From: Mustela lutreola
Lineage: Eukaryota; Chordata; Mammalia; Carnivora; Mustelidae
Length of the DNA: 64,000 nt
Direction: 5' to 3'
NCBI RefSeq assembly: GCF_030435805.1
Contig: NC_081305.1
Coordinates: 50,564,001-50,628,000 of the forward strand
Position numbers and translations under genes: made by a program. Positions within the stretch are counted from its first letter, which is position 1. The number at the start of each line of letters is the position of its first letter. The notes under the pieces are model-generated. The model was not told the DNA's origin, ran no database searches, and saw only the letters and a list, made by a program, of their open reading frames with translations. Shown one piece after another: positions 36,556 through 45,907 of the stretch.

Positions 36556-36833
36556 TTGTTCTTAAGCAGGCTCCATGCTCAGCATGGAGCCCAACGTGAT
36601 GCTTGAACTCGTGACCTTGAGATCAAGAGGTGAGCTGAGATCAAGAATCAGATACTTAGGGGGCGCCTGGGTGGCTGAGACAGTTGGGCTTCTCACTCTT
36701 GATCTCAGCTCAGGTCTTGACCTCAGGATTGTGAGTTCAGCCCTGTATTGGGCTCCATGCATGGAGCCTTCTTACAAAAAAAAAAAATTTAAAAAGAGTT
36801 GAGTGCTTAACCAACTGAGCCATTCAAGTGCCC
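36556..36833 (-). repeat. CanSINE, reverse, split by another SINE
   Basis: Outer reverse copy at 36556-36660 and 36796-36833 ('TTAACCAACTGAGCCATTCA'). Confidence 0.8.
36661..36795 (+). repeat. CanSINE nested in a reverse CanSINE
   Basis: Forward copy starting 'GGGGGCGCCTGGGTGGCTGA', ending in an A-run, inside the head region of the outer element. Confidence 0.85.
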
Positions 36834-36884
36834 CTGGTCAGGCTGTTTCCTGTTGTTGAGTTTTAAGAATGATTTATATTTTTT

Positions 36885-37018
36885 AGCTCAGGTCACGATC
36901 TCAGGATCCTGGGATCGAGTCCCGCATCAGGCTCTCTGCTAGGCAGGGAGCCTGCTCCTTCCTCTCTCTACTTGTGATCTCTCTCTGTTAAATAAATAAA
37001 ATCATTAAAAAAAAAAAA
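36885..37018 (+). repeat. 5'-truncated CanSINE
   Basis: Lacks the tRNA-like head (starts 'AGCTCAGGTCACGATCTC'). It is flanked by a perfect 20-base target duplication at 36865-36884 and 37019-37038, so the truncation happened at insertion. Confidence 0.92.
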
Positions 37019-37231
37019 AAGAATGATTTATATTTTTTGGACAGCAGTCCTTTATCAGTTCTTTTGCAATATGTTCTGTGTTTCATTTTAATGAAGTCCA
37101 GCTGATCAATTCTCTCATTGGCCCCACCTTTGGTGGTGTGTCTGAAGTGTCACTGCCACACCCATGGTCTGCTAGGTTTTCTATTATCTCCCATGAGTTG
37201 AATAGCCCTACATTTTATAGAGACCTATGAT

Positions 37232-37436
37232 GCATTTTTTTTTTAAGATTTTATTTATTTATCAGGGGGGGGGGAGGAGAGGGAGCACAGGCAGGCAGAG
37301 TGGCAGGCAGAGGCAGAGGGAGAAGCAGGCTCCCTGCTGAGCAAGGAGCCGGATATGGGACTCCATCCCAGGACGCTGGGATCATGACCTGAGCCGAAGG
37401 CAGCTGCTTAACCAACTGAGCCACCCAGGCGTCCCC
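37232..37436 (-). repeat. CanSINE, reverse
   Basis: Reverse copy. The target 'CTATGATGCATTTT' recurs on both sides. Confidence 0.92.
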
Positions 37437-37487
37437 TATGATGCATTTTGAGTTAATTTTTGTAAAGAGTGTAAAGTCTGTATCTGT

Positions 37488-37671
37488 ATTTTTTTTTTTT
37501 AAGATTTTATTTATTTGAGGAGAGAGAGAGTGAGAGCTCATGAGCAGGGGGAGGGCAAAGGGAGAGGGAGAAGCAGGATCCCTGCTCTGATGCTGGGCTC
37601 AATCCCAGGACCCTGGGATCATGACCTGAGCTGAAGGCAGATGCTTAACTGACTGAGCCACCCAGGTGCCC
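37488..37671 (-). repeat. CanSINE, reverse
   Basis: T-run, 'AAGATTTTATTTATTTGAGG', then reverse body ending 'GACTGAGCCACCCAGGTGCC'. Confidence 0.9.
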
Positions 37672-37739
37672 TTTTTTTGTGTGCATGTGGGTGTCCTTTT
37701 GAGTTTGTTTGTTTTGTTTTGTTTTTGGTGTTTTTTTTT

Positions 37740-38030
37740 TTTTTAAAGTAAGCTCTAGACCCAACATGGGATTCAAACTTACGACCCTGAGATCAAGAGT
37801 CACATGCTCCACTGACTGAGCCCACCAGGCACCCACAACATTTTTTTGTTTTCTTTTCTTTTTAAAGATTTTATTTTTTGAGAGAAAGCAAGAGAGGGAG
37901 AGAGCATAGAAGGAGATGCCTACTCTCTGCCAAGCAGGGAGACCAATGTGGGGCTTCATCCCAGGACTCCAAGACCATGACCTGAGCCAAAGGCAGACAT
38001 TTAACCGACTGAACCACCCAGGAACCCCCC
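37740..38030 (-). repeat. Two adjacent reverse CanSINEs
   Basis: An older, short reverse copy (about 37740-37835, 'GAGATCAAGAGTCACATGCT') is followed by a longer one (about 37862-38030, 'TTAACCGACTGAACCACCCA'). Confidence 0.8.
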
Positions 38031-38039
38031 ATCCACAAG

Positions 38040-39270
38040 TTTTTTAATGAGGAATTTTTTAAGGGAAGACTCAAGACAGAGATACTGAGTACTGAGTCAG
38101 TTAAGAACTCTGTTGCAAAGAAGAGAGAGCTTAGAGAACATATTTACAAGCCAGTTACCAAGGAAGCCCAAAGAACAGTGTTAACTGGGCAGGGGTTGGT
38201 GTCCTGTTTTAAATTAATCTAAGCTTATAGGAAATTGAGGTTCGAGCAAATCTGTTTACTGAAAAGGGTAGGAAAGAAAGAAGGAACAGGCACCACAGAA
38301 ATTGGGAAACCGGAGATAGATGCTTTCAGCCCCAGAATCATGACCGCGTGACAGTATTTCAGTAACGAAACCTATGGGACGAAATTACACATTTTAAAAA
38401 TAGACATATAAATACTGGAAGTGGGTACTGATAACATTCAAGTAATTTCTTAAGCAGAAAGGCAGCTATATGAATCATCTCACAAATGTGTGTTTTATTC
38501 ATATGTGTTTCAGCTTTTAATAGAATATATGTATAAAAAAAGACCTGGATCATAAATGTATGGTATAAAGTATAATTCTACACACCTGAATAAACACCAC
38601 CCAGGCCAAGAAAAAGAACACCACCCGCATTCCACCAGCCCCGAGTCCTTCCTGACCTTCCCCTCCCCAACCCGAACCTGTCCGGAAAGTGCAACACTCA
38701 TGTTCTTCTTCTCTTCACATGTTACTTTGATTTATGCCTTTATGTGCACCTGAAACGCTTCGTGAAGGTCTTCTCAAAAGGAAGTTTAGTGTAGGGGGAA
38801 GAGCGCAGACCTTGGACTCAGAAAGACCAGGTTTTAAGTCCCAGCCCAGCGGGCTACCTCCTAGAGGCTGACCTCCTCCAGGCCTTTCCCTCATCTGTAT
38901 AAGCAAATGCAAACACCCACACTTCCCAGGACTGTTGCCCGGATTCAAATCACAGACTCCGCGTTTATTCAACAAGTTTACTGACCCCTCTTGAGACCTA
39001 AGCCCTGTAGAAACTGGAGATGAGTCAAACCCAGTCTTTACCCTCAAGAAGCTCACACTGTGGAAACAGGAACTACAAAACGTCACAGCCAGTAAGTGCT
39101 TTGAAACAGGGAGGGAAAGAAGGAGGATGTAGTGTTTCTCGATCTGGAGTCAAAACCTAACTGCAGAGAGAGGCAGGAGGGTTCGCAGCCTCCCATATGC
39201 AGAGATGAGCTTGGGACCACCCGGAAAGGCTCTGTCCACAGATGCAGCCACATCCCCAGGGTCTCTGGAG
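38040..39270. other. Intergenic stretch downstream of TSEN34
   Basis: Holds an old repeat-like piece at about 38570-38760 and a forward MIR-like SINE at about 38795-38960 ('GGACTCAGAAAGACCAGG', 'CCCTCATCTGTATAAGC'). No coding exon. The TSEN34 3' UTR probably occupies 38945-39274. Confidence 0.5.
38964..38969 (-). terminator. TSEN34: Candidate TSEN34 poly(A) signal
   Basis: TTTATT on + (AATAAA on -) about 306 bases past the TSEN34 stop codon, the first such hexamer downstream. Confidence 0.6.
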
Positions 39271-39274
39271 TCAC

Positions 39275-42200
39275 TCACTGCAGGCTGGCCCACTGCAGGG
39301 ACGTGTAGACCACCTTACCATCAGGCTGAGGAGAACAGAGCAGCAGCGTCTTTCTGACGCTGGTTCCCAGGCGGCCAGCGGAAACCAGGTCCTGCAGTGG
39401 AATGGGGTCCCCCGGAGCCCAGCACTGAGCAATGTAGTGGGCGTGGAAACGAAGTGGGTCACCTGGGTGAAAGACAGACACACAGAAGGTCCCAGTGACA
39501 CAGCGCTGGAAGACACCGGAACGTGCACACGGAGACAGGAATCAGCTTAGTAATCACTGTGAATATTTCAAAATAGCTATTCTTGGACCCAGCAATTCCA
39601 CTTCTTGGAATTTTTTACTTATAAGGATAACAGTACCAAGATATACCGATGAAGATGTTCACCCTGTTACCATTTACAACCGCTAAACCGCTAAGAAAGG
39701 GAGACAACCAAACCACGGACTTGCTAAGTTCATGGTCTCGCCACAAGACCAGCTGTTAAAATGACAAGAATGTATCCAGGTGGGGAGGTCCAGGATACAC
39801 TCGGGGCAAGCCGTATGTCACACACATACAGCGATCAAGCCGTCACACACATACAGCATGATCGTGTTTAAAAAAACAATATAAAACAAATATACAAATA
39901 TACAAAAACGATACAAAACGATACAAATACAAAACAAAACAAAAAAAGATACAAAAACAATGAATAGATCATTGTCGTGACATAAGCACCAGGACCACGA
40001 AGTCCATCAAAGCCACGAGGAGTACACAGGATGTCAGGTCCAAGGAGAAGTGACTCTAACCGACCACCAGAAGAATTTACAATATGATGGAGTAATGAAC
40101 AGATGGGTGATGAAGATGTTCCAGAAAAGGGCCCGACAGTAAATACTTGCAGGTTTGTCGGCCACGTTACAAGGGCTCACCTCTGCCACAGGCCATATGG
40201 AACAAATGGCCAGGGCCGCCTCCCAGTAGCTTTCCCTTTAAAACCTGGGTGGCGGTCTGCCCCCGATTAGGTAAATGACCAAGCAGAGCAGGAGCTGGAG
40301 TCGCGCCCCAGTCAGAGGTTGGTAAGTGCCAGGAGTGAACATCGACAAGGGCAGGGTGGTGAGGTGTCCCATCTGAGAGGACCGTCCGCTGGGTGTCCAG
40401 CCGGGAGCCAGGAGCCGGGCGTCGCTGGGACACCTCTGCCCGCTCAGGAGGAAGCATCGGAATATGTGAGAAGGTTCCCTGGAACCGTTCCGGGAGGCTT
40501 AGTGCCTTTTAAGTTCAGACACCTTTACTGTTAGAGACAGGCGATGGCCTCAGTCCTTGAATATTTTCATATTCAGGGCGCAAGGATTCTACGTACATCA
40601 CGTTTACTGAGTATGTATTGTTTTAGAAATATTGACCCATTAGAACTAACAGGTCAGCCGTGCAGTTTGGTTGCAGATGTGTGATTTGAGTTACTGGTAG
40701 ATTTAACCTTGTTTTAACTGGAATGTTTTAATTTAGTAAGCATACTGACAGTATTAGAACATATAAACTTAAAACTCACCCCATTTAGAACTTATTAAAT
40801 CTGAATTTTTGACAAGTTCCATAATGAGGACACCATACAACTTAAAGAGGAAAATAATCATATTAAAATTTAAAATACAAGGGTGCCTGGGTGGCTCAGT
40901 CCGCTAAGTGTCTGCCTTTGGCTCAGGTCATGATCTCAGGGTCCTGGGATCGAGTCCCATATTGGGCTCCCTGCTCAGTGCGGAGCCTCCTTCTCCCTTT
41001 CCCTCTGCCTGCCGCTCCCCCTGCTTGTGCTATCCAATAAACAAATAAAATCTTTTAAAAAAATTTTAGGGCGCCTGGGTGGCTCAGTGGGTTAGGCCGC
41101 TGCCTTCGGCTCAGGTCATGATCTCAGGGTCCTGGGATCGAGTCCCACATCAGGCTCTCTGCTCAGCGGGGAGCCTGCTTCCTCCTCTCTCTCTCTGCCT
41201 GCCTCTCTGCCTACTTGTGATTTCTCTCTGTCAAATAAATAAATAAATAAAAAATCTTTAAAAAAATTTTAAATACAGCTTATAACATTGAAAATTATGT
41301 AACTCCTTTCACGAGTGGGATCAAACGCGGACTAACAGTCCCCTTAAAATCTGCTAGATTGGAAAAAAAGATTTGTAAATTAACCTGAAAGCTTAGAAAA
41401 GAACTAGATATCAGTATCCATATGTTTCGTGAGTCCAACGTTCATTTTCAAAACCAAAATAGTCTTTCACATACAGAAAAACAGTAGCAAGGTATGACCG
41501 TACGGTCATCTGCAGAGCAAGGGGCGGTGAACTGCTCTCAAGCTCCTGAGTCAGTCCCTCAGTTGAGTGTTTGGTCTGAGAAGACACGAAGGCTCGTGTC
41601 GTGGCTCATCCACAGGACACTCCTTCGGTCTCCAGCCAACAGCTAAAATCTGACTACTCACCTGGTGCTTCTATCCGCTGGTGTTCTCAGGAGGAACAAA
41701 AAAGGCGATTTCTTGTAGACTTACTTTTTTAACCTTTTAGTTAGACAGTAAAGGCACTCATACTACAAATTCAAAAATTACCTGGTACACTGAAAATCTC
41801 CTTTACCTACACCTGATGCAAATTCCCTCCCAGAGGTAACCGCTGTACTTGGGCTGGAGTACGTCCCTTCAGGCCTTTTTCCATTTGCTACTTGCTTTCT
41901 AGTCAATAATCTATTTTAAGTTCTTCTCATGTTCTTTCACTCGAGCCACATAATTTTCTTTAAGTAATCTCTACACCCAGCATGGGGCTTGAACCTACAA
42001 CCCTGAGATCAAGAGTAGCATACTGCCCTGACTGAGCCCGCCAAGGGCCCCGCAAGCCATGATTTTTAAGGTTATTTAAATAATGTGTATATAACTCCGT
42101 GACAACATAAAACACAATTCACTATTTACCATACCTGTTTTCGACACGTAGTTTTTTTTTTTTCCTTCCCCCTTTGGTCATTTTTTCATAAATGTACGTG

Positions 42201-43664
42201 GACCTACATTAATCTTTTACAACTAACACCAGTAAGTAACCACTAACCTATTAACAATCACTCTGGCTGCTCGCTAATATTTCGCTACTGTAAAGAATCC
42301 CGCAACGACGATTTCCTATATGTTCTGTGCACGTAGCTAGGTGTCCCTAAGTGAAACCTCTAGATCAAAGAAAGTGCTTAATCAGATTTGCTAAATTGCC
42401 CTCCAAATGGGCTTGGGTTCCCAAGTGTGGCTGTCCTTCTATGGGTTTCAGAGGCTGAGAAAAGACAAAAAAGGGAAATGGAGAGGGTCGGGGGCTTGTC
42501 AAAAAAGGGGCAGCAACAGGAGGTCCCAACAAAACTCACCAGGATAGACCAGGAAGTCACCCCCGAACTTGCCAGCAGCACTGAGGAAGAAGCCTCGCTC
42601 CCACAGGTCTCTGTAGATGCTGTAGCGGAGCTCATGGGCAGGACGGCCAGCATGAGGCCAGTCTTTGGACTGGACACGCCAATCCAGGGGCCTTGCCTTG
42701 ATGGGCCGAGGCCTAGCAGTGGCCAGCTGGACCAGCAGGGCGGACCTGGGCAAGGGGGCCACCTCATTTGAAGGCCCTGGCTGGGGAGAAGAGGAACCTG
42801 GGGGCGGTGAACGCAGGAGAGTGTGGTGAATCCAAGGACAGGGTCTTCGCATCCCCCAGAGAGTTCCAGTCCCGAGATTCCCGCCCAAGATTCCCCAAAG
42901 ATCTCCCACCTCCTTCCACTGGCCCCTGGACTCCACTCCCACCCTCACCTGCTTCCTCGGGCTCCGCAGGAGCCTGGCTAGCGCTGGCTTCACTCTCTGC
43001 GGCAGCCGGGTTCACACCGGCCCCCTGGCTCTCGCTGACCCCTGACTCCTGTTCCAGCTTCTGCTTCTTCGCAGCCTGGCCCTCCGCAATCTTCTCTAGG
43101 AGCTCTTGACGACGAGTCTCGCGGGCCTCAGCTGCCAGGGCGCTTTGCTCCTGGAAGCCCTGTTCTTGCTGGCGTTTGAAGGATGCCAGAGCCTGAGAAG
43201 TAAGCCGGCGGGAATGCCAGGATCCAAGTCTGCCCCGCCTTAGGAAGCCAGGAACCCTGACTCCCTGACTCCTCCCAACCCCAAAGCCCGAACCCGGGGA
43301 TCCTAGTGTCCTGCATGCACACTATTCCAGAATCCAGGGCACCCAGAAGCCCTCCCACCTCAGAGACCCCGAGTCTACTTCCGCAGGTCCAGGGCGTTCG
43401 CGTCCCTGGCCCGCCCCTTACCAGGCCGTGTTGCCGCGGATCCGGGCGCGGGGCGCTGACCAGGGTCACGGCGCCGATCTCGGCCAGAAGCCGCGCCTCT
43501 TCGGGCATCAGCAGCAGCGGGAGGCCCAGGCGCGAGTTCTGGCGGGGCCCGCGGGGCAGGGCGCCCACCGTGCGGCCCCCCACTCCCAGACGCTCCCGCA
43601 GTGCCTGCACCGCCTCGGCCCCCCATACCAGGGAGCGGCCGTTCGCGACCTCCACCACCAGCAT
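39275..43664 (-). CDS. TSEN34: tRNA-splicing endonuclease subunit Sen34
   Basis: Coding exons (minus) 43422-43664, 42949-43192, 42540-42797 and 39275-39462 sum to 933 bases, giving 310 aa, as in human. Starts MLVVEVANGRSLVWGAEAVQ and ends VVYTSLQWASLQ. TSEN34 is a catalytic subunit of the nuclear TSEN complex (with TSEN2, TSEN15 and TSEN54) and cleaves the 3' splice site of intron-containing pre-tRNAs. The catalytic triad is present: Tyr in FLVYPGD, His in LRFHAHYIAQ and Lys in SVRKTLLLCS, matching human Y247/H255/K286 by length. Exon 2 encodes the charged, low-complexity linker. An acceptor just before the ATG (GCAG|GAGG-ATG, exon edge 43668) implies a spliced 5' UTR starting near the MBOAT7 promoter. 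Intron 3 (39463-42539) is about 3.1 kb of mostly SINE and old repeat sequence, so the last catalytic exon lies far from the others. Confidence 0.96.
39550..40870. other. TSEN34 intron 3: non-repetitive and AT-rich part
   Basis: No exon seen. An A/AC-rich, degenerate 'AAAACNATA' low-complexity stretch lies at about 39865-39965, and a palindrome-like 'CACACACATACAGC' phrase is duplicated near 39820 and 39845. The rest is not recognised. Confidence 0.4.
40879..41058 (+). repeat. CanSINE in TSEN34 intron 3
   Basis: Forward copy of an older subtype ('CAGTCCGCTAAGTGTCTGCC'). Confidence 0.9.
41069..41265 (+). repeat. CanSINE in TSEN34 intron 3, young
   Basis: Forward near-consensus copy directly behind the previous one. 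The A-rich 'AAAAAATTTTA' sequence occurs on both sides. Confidence 0.92.
41956..42053 (-). repeat. Old reverse CanSINE in TSEN34 intron 3
   Basis: Diverged short copy ('GAGATCAAGAGTAGCATACT'). Confidence 0.75.
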
Positions 43665-43668
43665 CCTC

Positions 43669-45165
43669 CTGCGGAAGCCAGGGGAGCACAGCGGTCACCT
43701 ACACAGCGCTCCCACCGCCTGGGGTGGGGTGGGGAGTGGAGGGTCTCAGCGAGGTCCCGCCCCTGAGCCTGGAGGGTGGAGCCTTGCCCGGGCCGCGTTC
43801 GCCACCTGCCGATTCTCCAGGCCGGGCCCCGCCCCCTGGGCGCCGAGTCGCTAGGGCGCCGCTGGGCCCCCCGGACCCTGAGGTCAGCTTTCCGGCCATC
43901 ACGCCTTCTCGGCTCCGAGAGAAGCCTCCCTTAGTGCGGGGCCACGCCCCCTTCGAGTGACTCGGAACTGGGCCCCTCCCCTTTCCAAACCACCGAGGCG
44001 TGGCCTCAGAACTTCCTCGCGCGGTGTCAGACGCCCACCGTGGAAGCCCCACCCCCGCCCGGACCTCTCGGCTCGGCCGAACTCGCAGCCCCGCCCCCTC
44101 CCGAAGGCCGGCGGCTCGGGGTTCGGGCGCCTTCGGCTCCCGTCAACCCCGCAGCCAGGCCCCGCCCCCTCCGGCCGCAAGAGCTCCCGGTAGGGGAGTA
44201 CCCGCCCCTCTGAGCGAACCCCACAGCCGGAGGCTCCTCCTACTGAACACCAGCTGTCCGTTCCCCGCTTGGGTTGGCTCACCCCCTTCGCGAGCGTTCC
44301 CCTCAGAATGCCGCACCGTCCTCCGACAGAACAAGTCAGTCACCTCGTAAACACCAGCTCTCACTCCCGGCGGAGCCTCCCCCTACGTAGCGCGCCACGC
44401 GCCGCTTCCTCCACCCCTCCCCATCCCGACCCCCTGCGTCAATTTCGTCACGCCGCCACCTCAGCGAAGCGGGAAGTCTGGGATCCGCCCCCAGTTTCGC
44501 CGTAGCCCCGCCTTCCCGTGGAGTGGCACACCTTGGTCCCGCCCTCGCGAAGCGAACCTCCCCCAGCCGCTTGGGCTCCGCCTCTAGAAAAAGTGAGGTT
44601 AATTACCTTGGTCCCGCCCTGGTAGCGTATACGTCAGCTGGGGTGCCGCCCCCTCAGGCTGGAACTGCTGTTAGCCCCGCCCCCTTGGAACGATCCAGAT
44701 CGCGGCCTCCCTTCGTGTTGCTTAAGTCTGTGGTCCCGCCTCCTTCTTACCCTCTACCCCGGACTCCGCCTATCTCTTAATCTGAGTCAAACAGGGCCTG
44801 TGACTCCGCCCACTTCCGGCCGAAGCTCTTGGCCCCGCCTACATCCGAACAGGGACCGAAGCTCGTGGCCCCGCCTCCAAACTGCCGCTGATTGTGTCCA
44901 AAGGAACCCGAAGCGGAAGCCCCGCCTCCTCCCGAAGCTTCGGGCCCCTCCTCCTGGCAGGCCCGAGGCTCCGCCTCTTTACGTGCTCCTGGCTCGGCTG
45001 CCGTGCGGTCCAGGTGCGGTGGCGGAGTGGTCCTCTCCCGCGCTCGGAGCCTGCCGCTTCCCCGCCTGGCCCGCAGCCTGACGGAGCCGCGCAGCCGGCC
45101 CGAGCGGGACCGCGACGGAGCGGCGCGCGCTGGGCGGGGGAGGCGTGGCCGGAGCCAGGGTGCCG
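43669..45165. promoter_or_regulatory. Divergent CpG-island promoter of TSEN34 and MBOAT7
   Basis: Very GC- and CpG-rich interval between the coding exon of TSEN34 (-) and the first, non-coding exon of MBOAT7 (+). The latter would end at 45165 with donor CCG|GTGAGC. I see no TATA box. About 20 GC boxes of the form (C)CCCGCC(C/T) lie between 43757 and 44966, almost all in the same orientation. At least 13 lie between about 44500 and 44980, spaced 30-60 bases, often within 'GGTCCCGCC' or 'GGCCCCGCC'. These are Sp/KLF-type sites. The TSEN34 start sites and its 5' UTR exon lie here but cannot be fixed. Confidence 0.75.
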
Positions 45166-45907
45166 GTGAGCCAGGACTGCTCGGTCGCCTCTTGCCCGGC
45201 GGGCGGCGCGGAGCCGGGCCCAGGTGGGCCGGGGCGGGGCCGCTTTGGGTGCCGGGCTGGGGGGTGGCTGCGGACCCGCGGGCCGACCGGGGCGGGCGTG
45301 GCACCGAGAGCGCGGCCGAGCGGGGAGTGGCGTAACCGCCTGTGGCTCTGACCTGAGCTTGGGGGGAGCTGGGGAGGAGCTGGAGGGGGCGTCCTCCGGG
45401 CTTTGGGTGGGAGAAGCGTCTGCAGCTCCGGAGCAGGTTGTGGCTGGAGCCTGGGTTCCGGCAGAGGGAGGCCCGCCGGGTCCCTGGATCCTCGGAGGAG
45501 GAGACTGGAGCTCTGGAATACTGGGCTCTCCACGGGAAGGGCCCGGGACAAGGGTTGTTGCTGGGTTCTCAGAAAGCGATGTCTGAATCTTTGGGGTCCT
45601 CAGTGAGGGGGGAGTAGCTTTGATTTCTGCGATCGCAGAGTGGCTGAGAGGTCTGGATTCCAGGAGAAGAGAACTGGTGGCTTGGGTTCTCAGAAAAGCG
45701 GGGCTGGGGGTGGATTCCTTTATCTTCAAAGGAGGAAGGTTCTGGAGGTCCGGATTCCCCTCTTCGCAGAGAGGAGCTGAGGGTGAGACTCCATGATCCT
45801 CGACAACTGGGGACTAGGGAGAGTGAATTCCTGAATCCTCCGAGGGGGAGGGGTGAAGGCCCGGACTCCTGGGTTCTCACCGAGAATCTCTGCCCCTCCC
45901 CCAGACC

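Larger units (their letters stand above)
35352..37225 (-). repeat. Old L1 fragments, reverse
   Basis: Old L1 3' sequence in reverse (for example 'TACTATTGACATCCCCCACC' near 35450, and the L1-like stretch about 36240-36540 and 37020-37225), cut up by the SINEs listed separately. Confidence 0.55.

Noticed and set aside
44839-45729. Long open frame of 296 codons on - across the MBOAT7/TSEN34 promoter, and similar frames at 4844-5722 and 43128-43664 in other frames
   Set aside because: These are stop-poor because of GC-rich CpG-island composition. The residues are mostly P, R, A, G and S with no domain, and the frames run across exon-intron borders of recognised genes.
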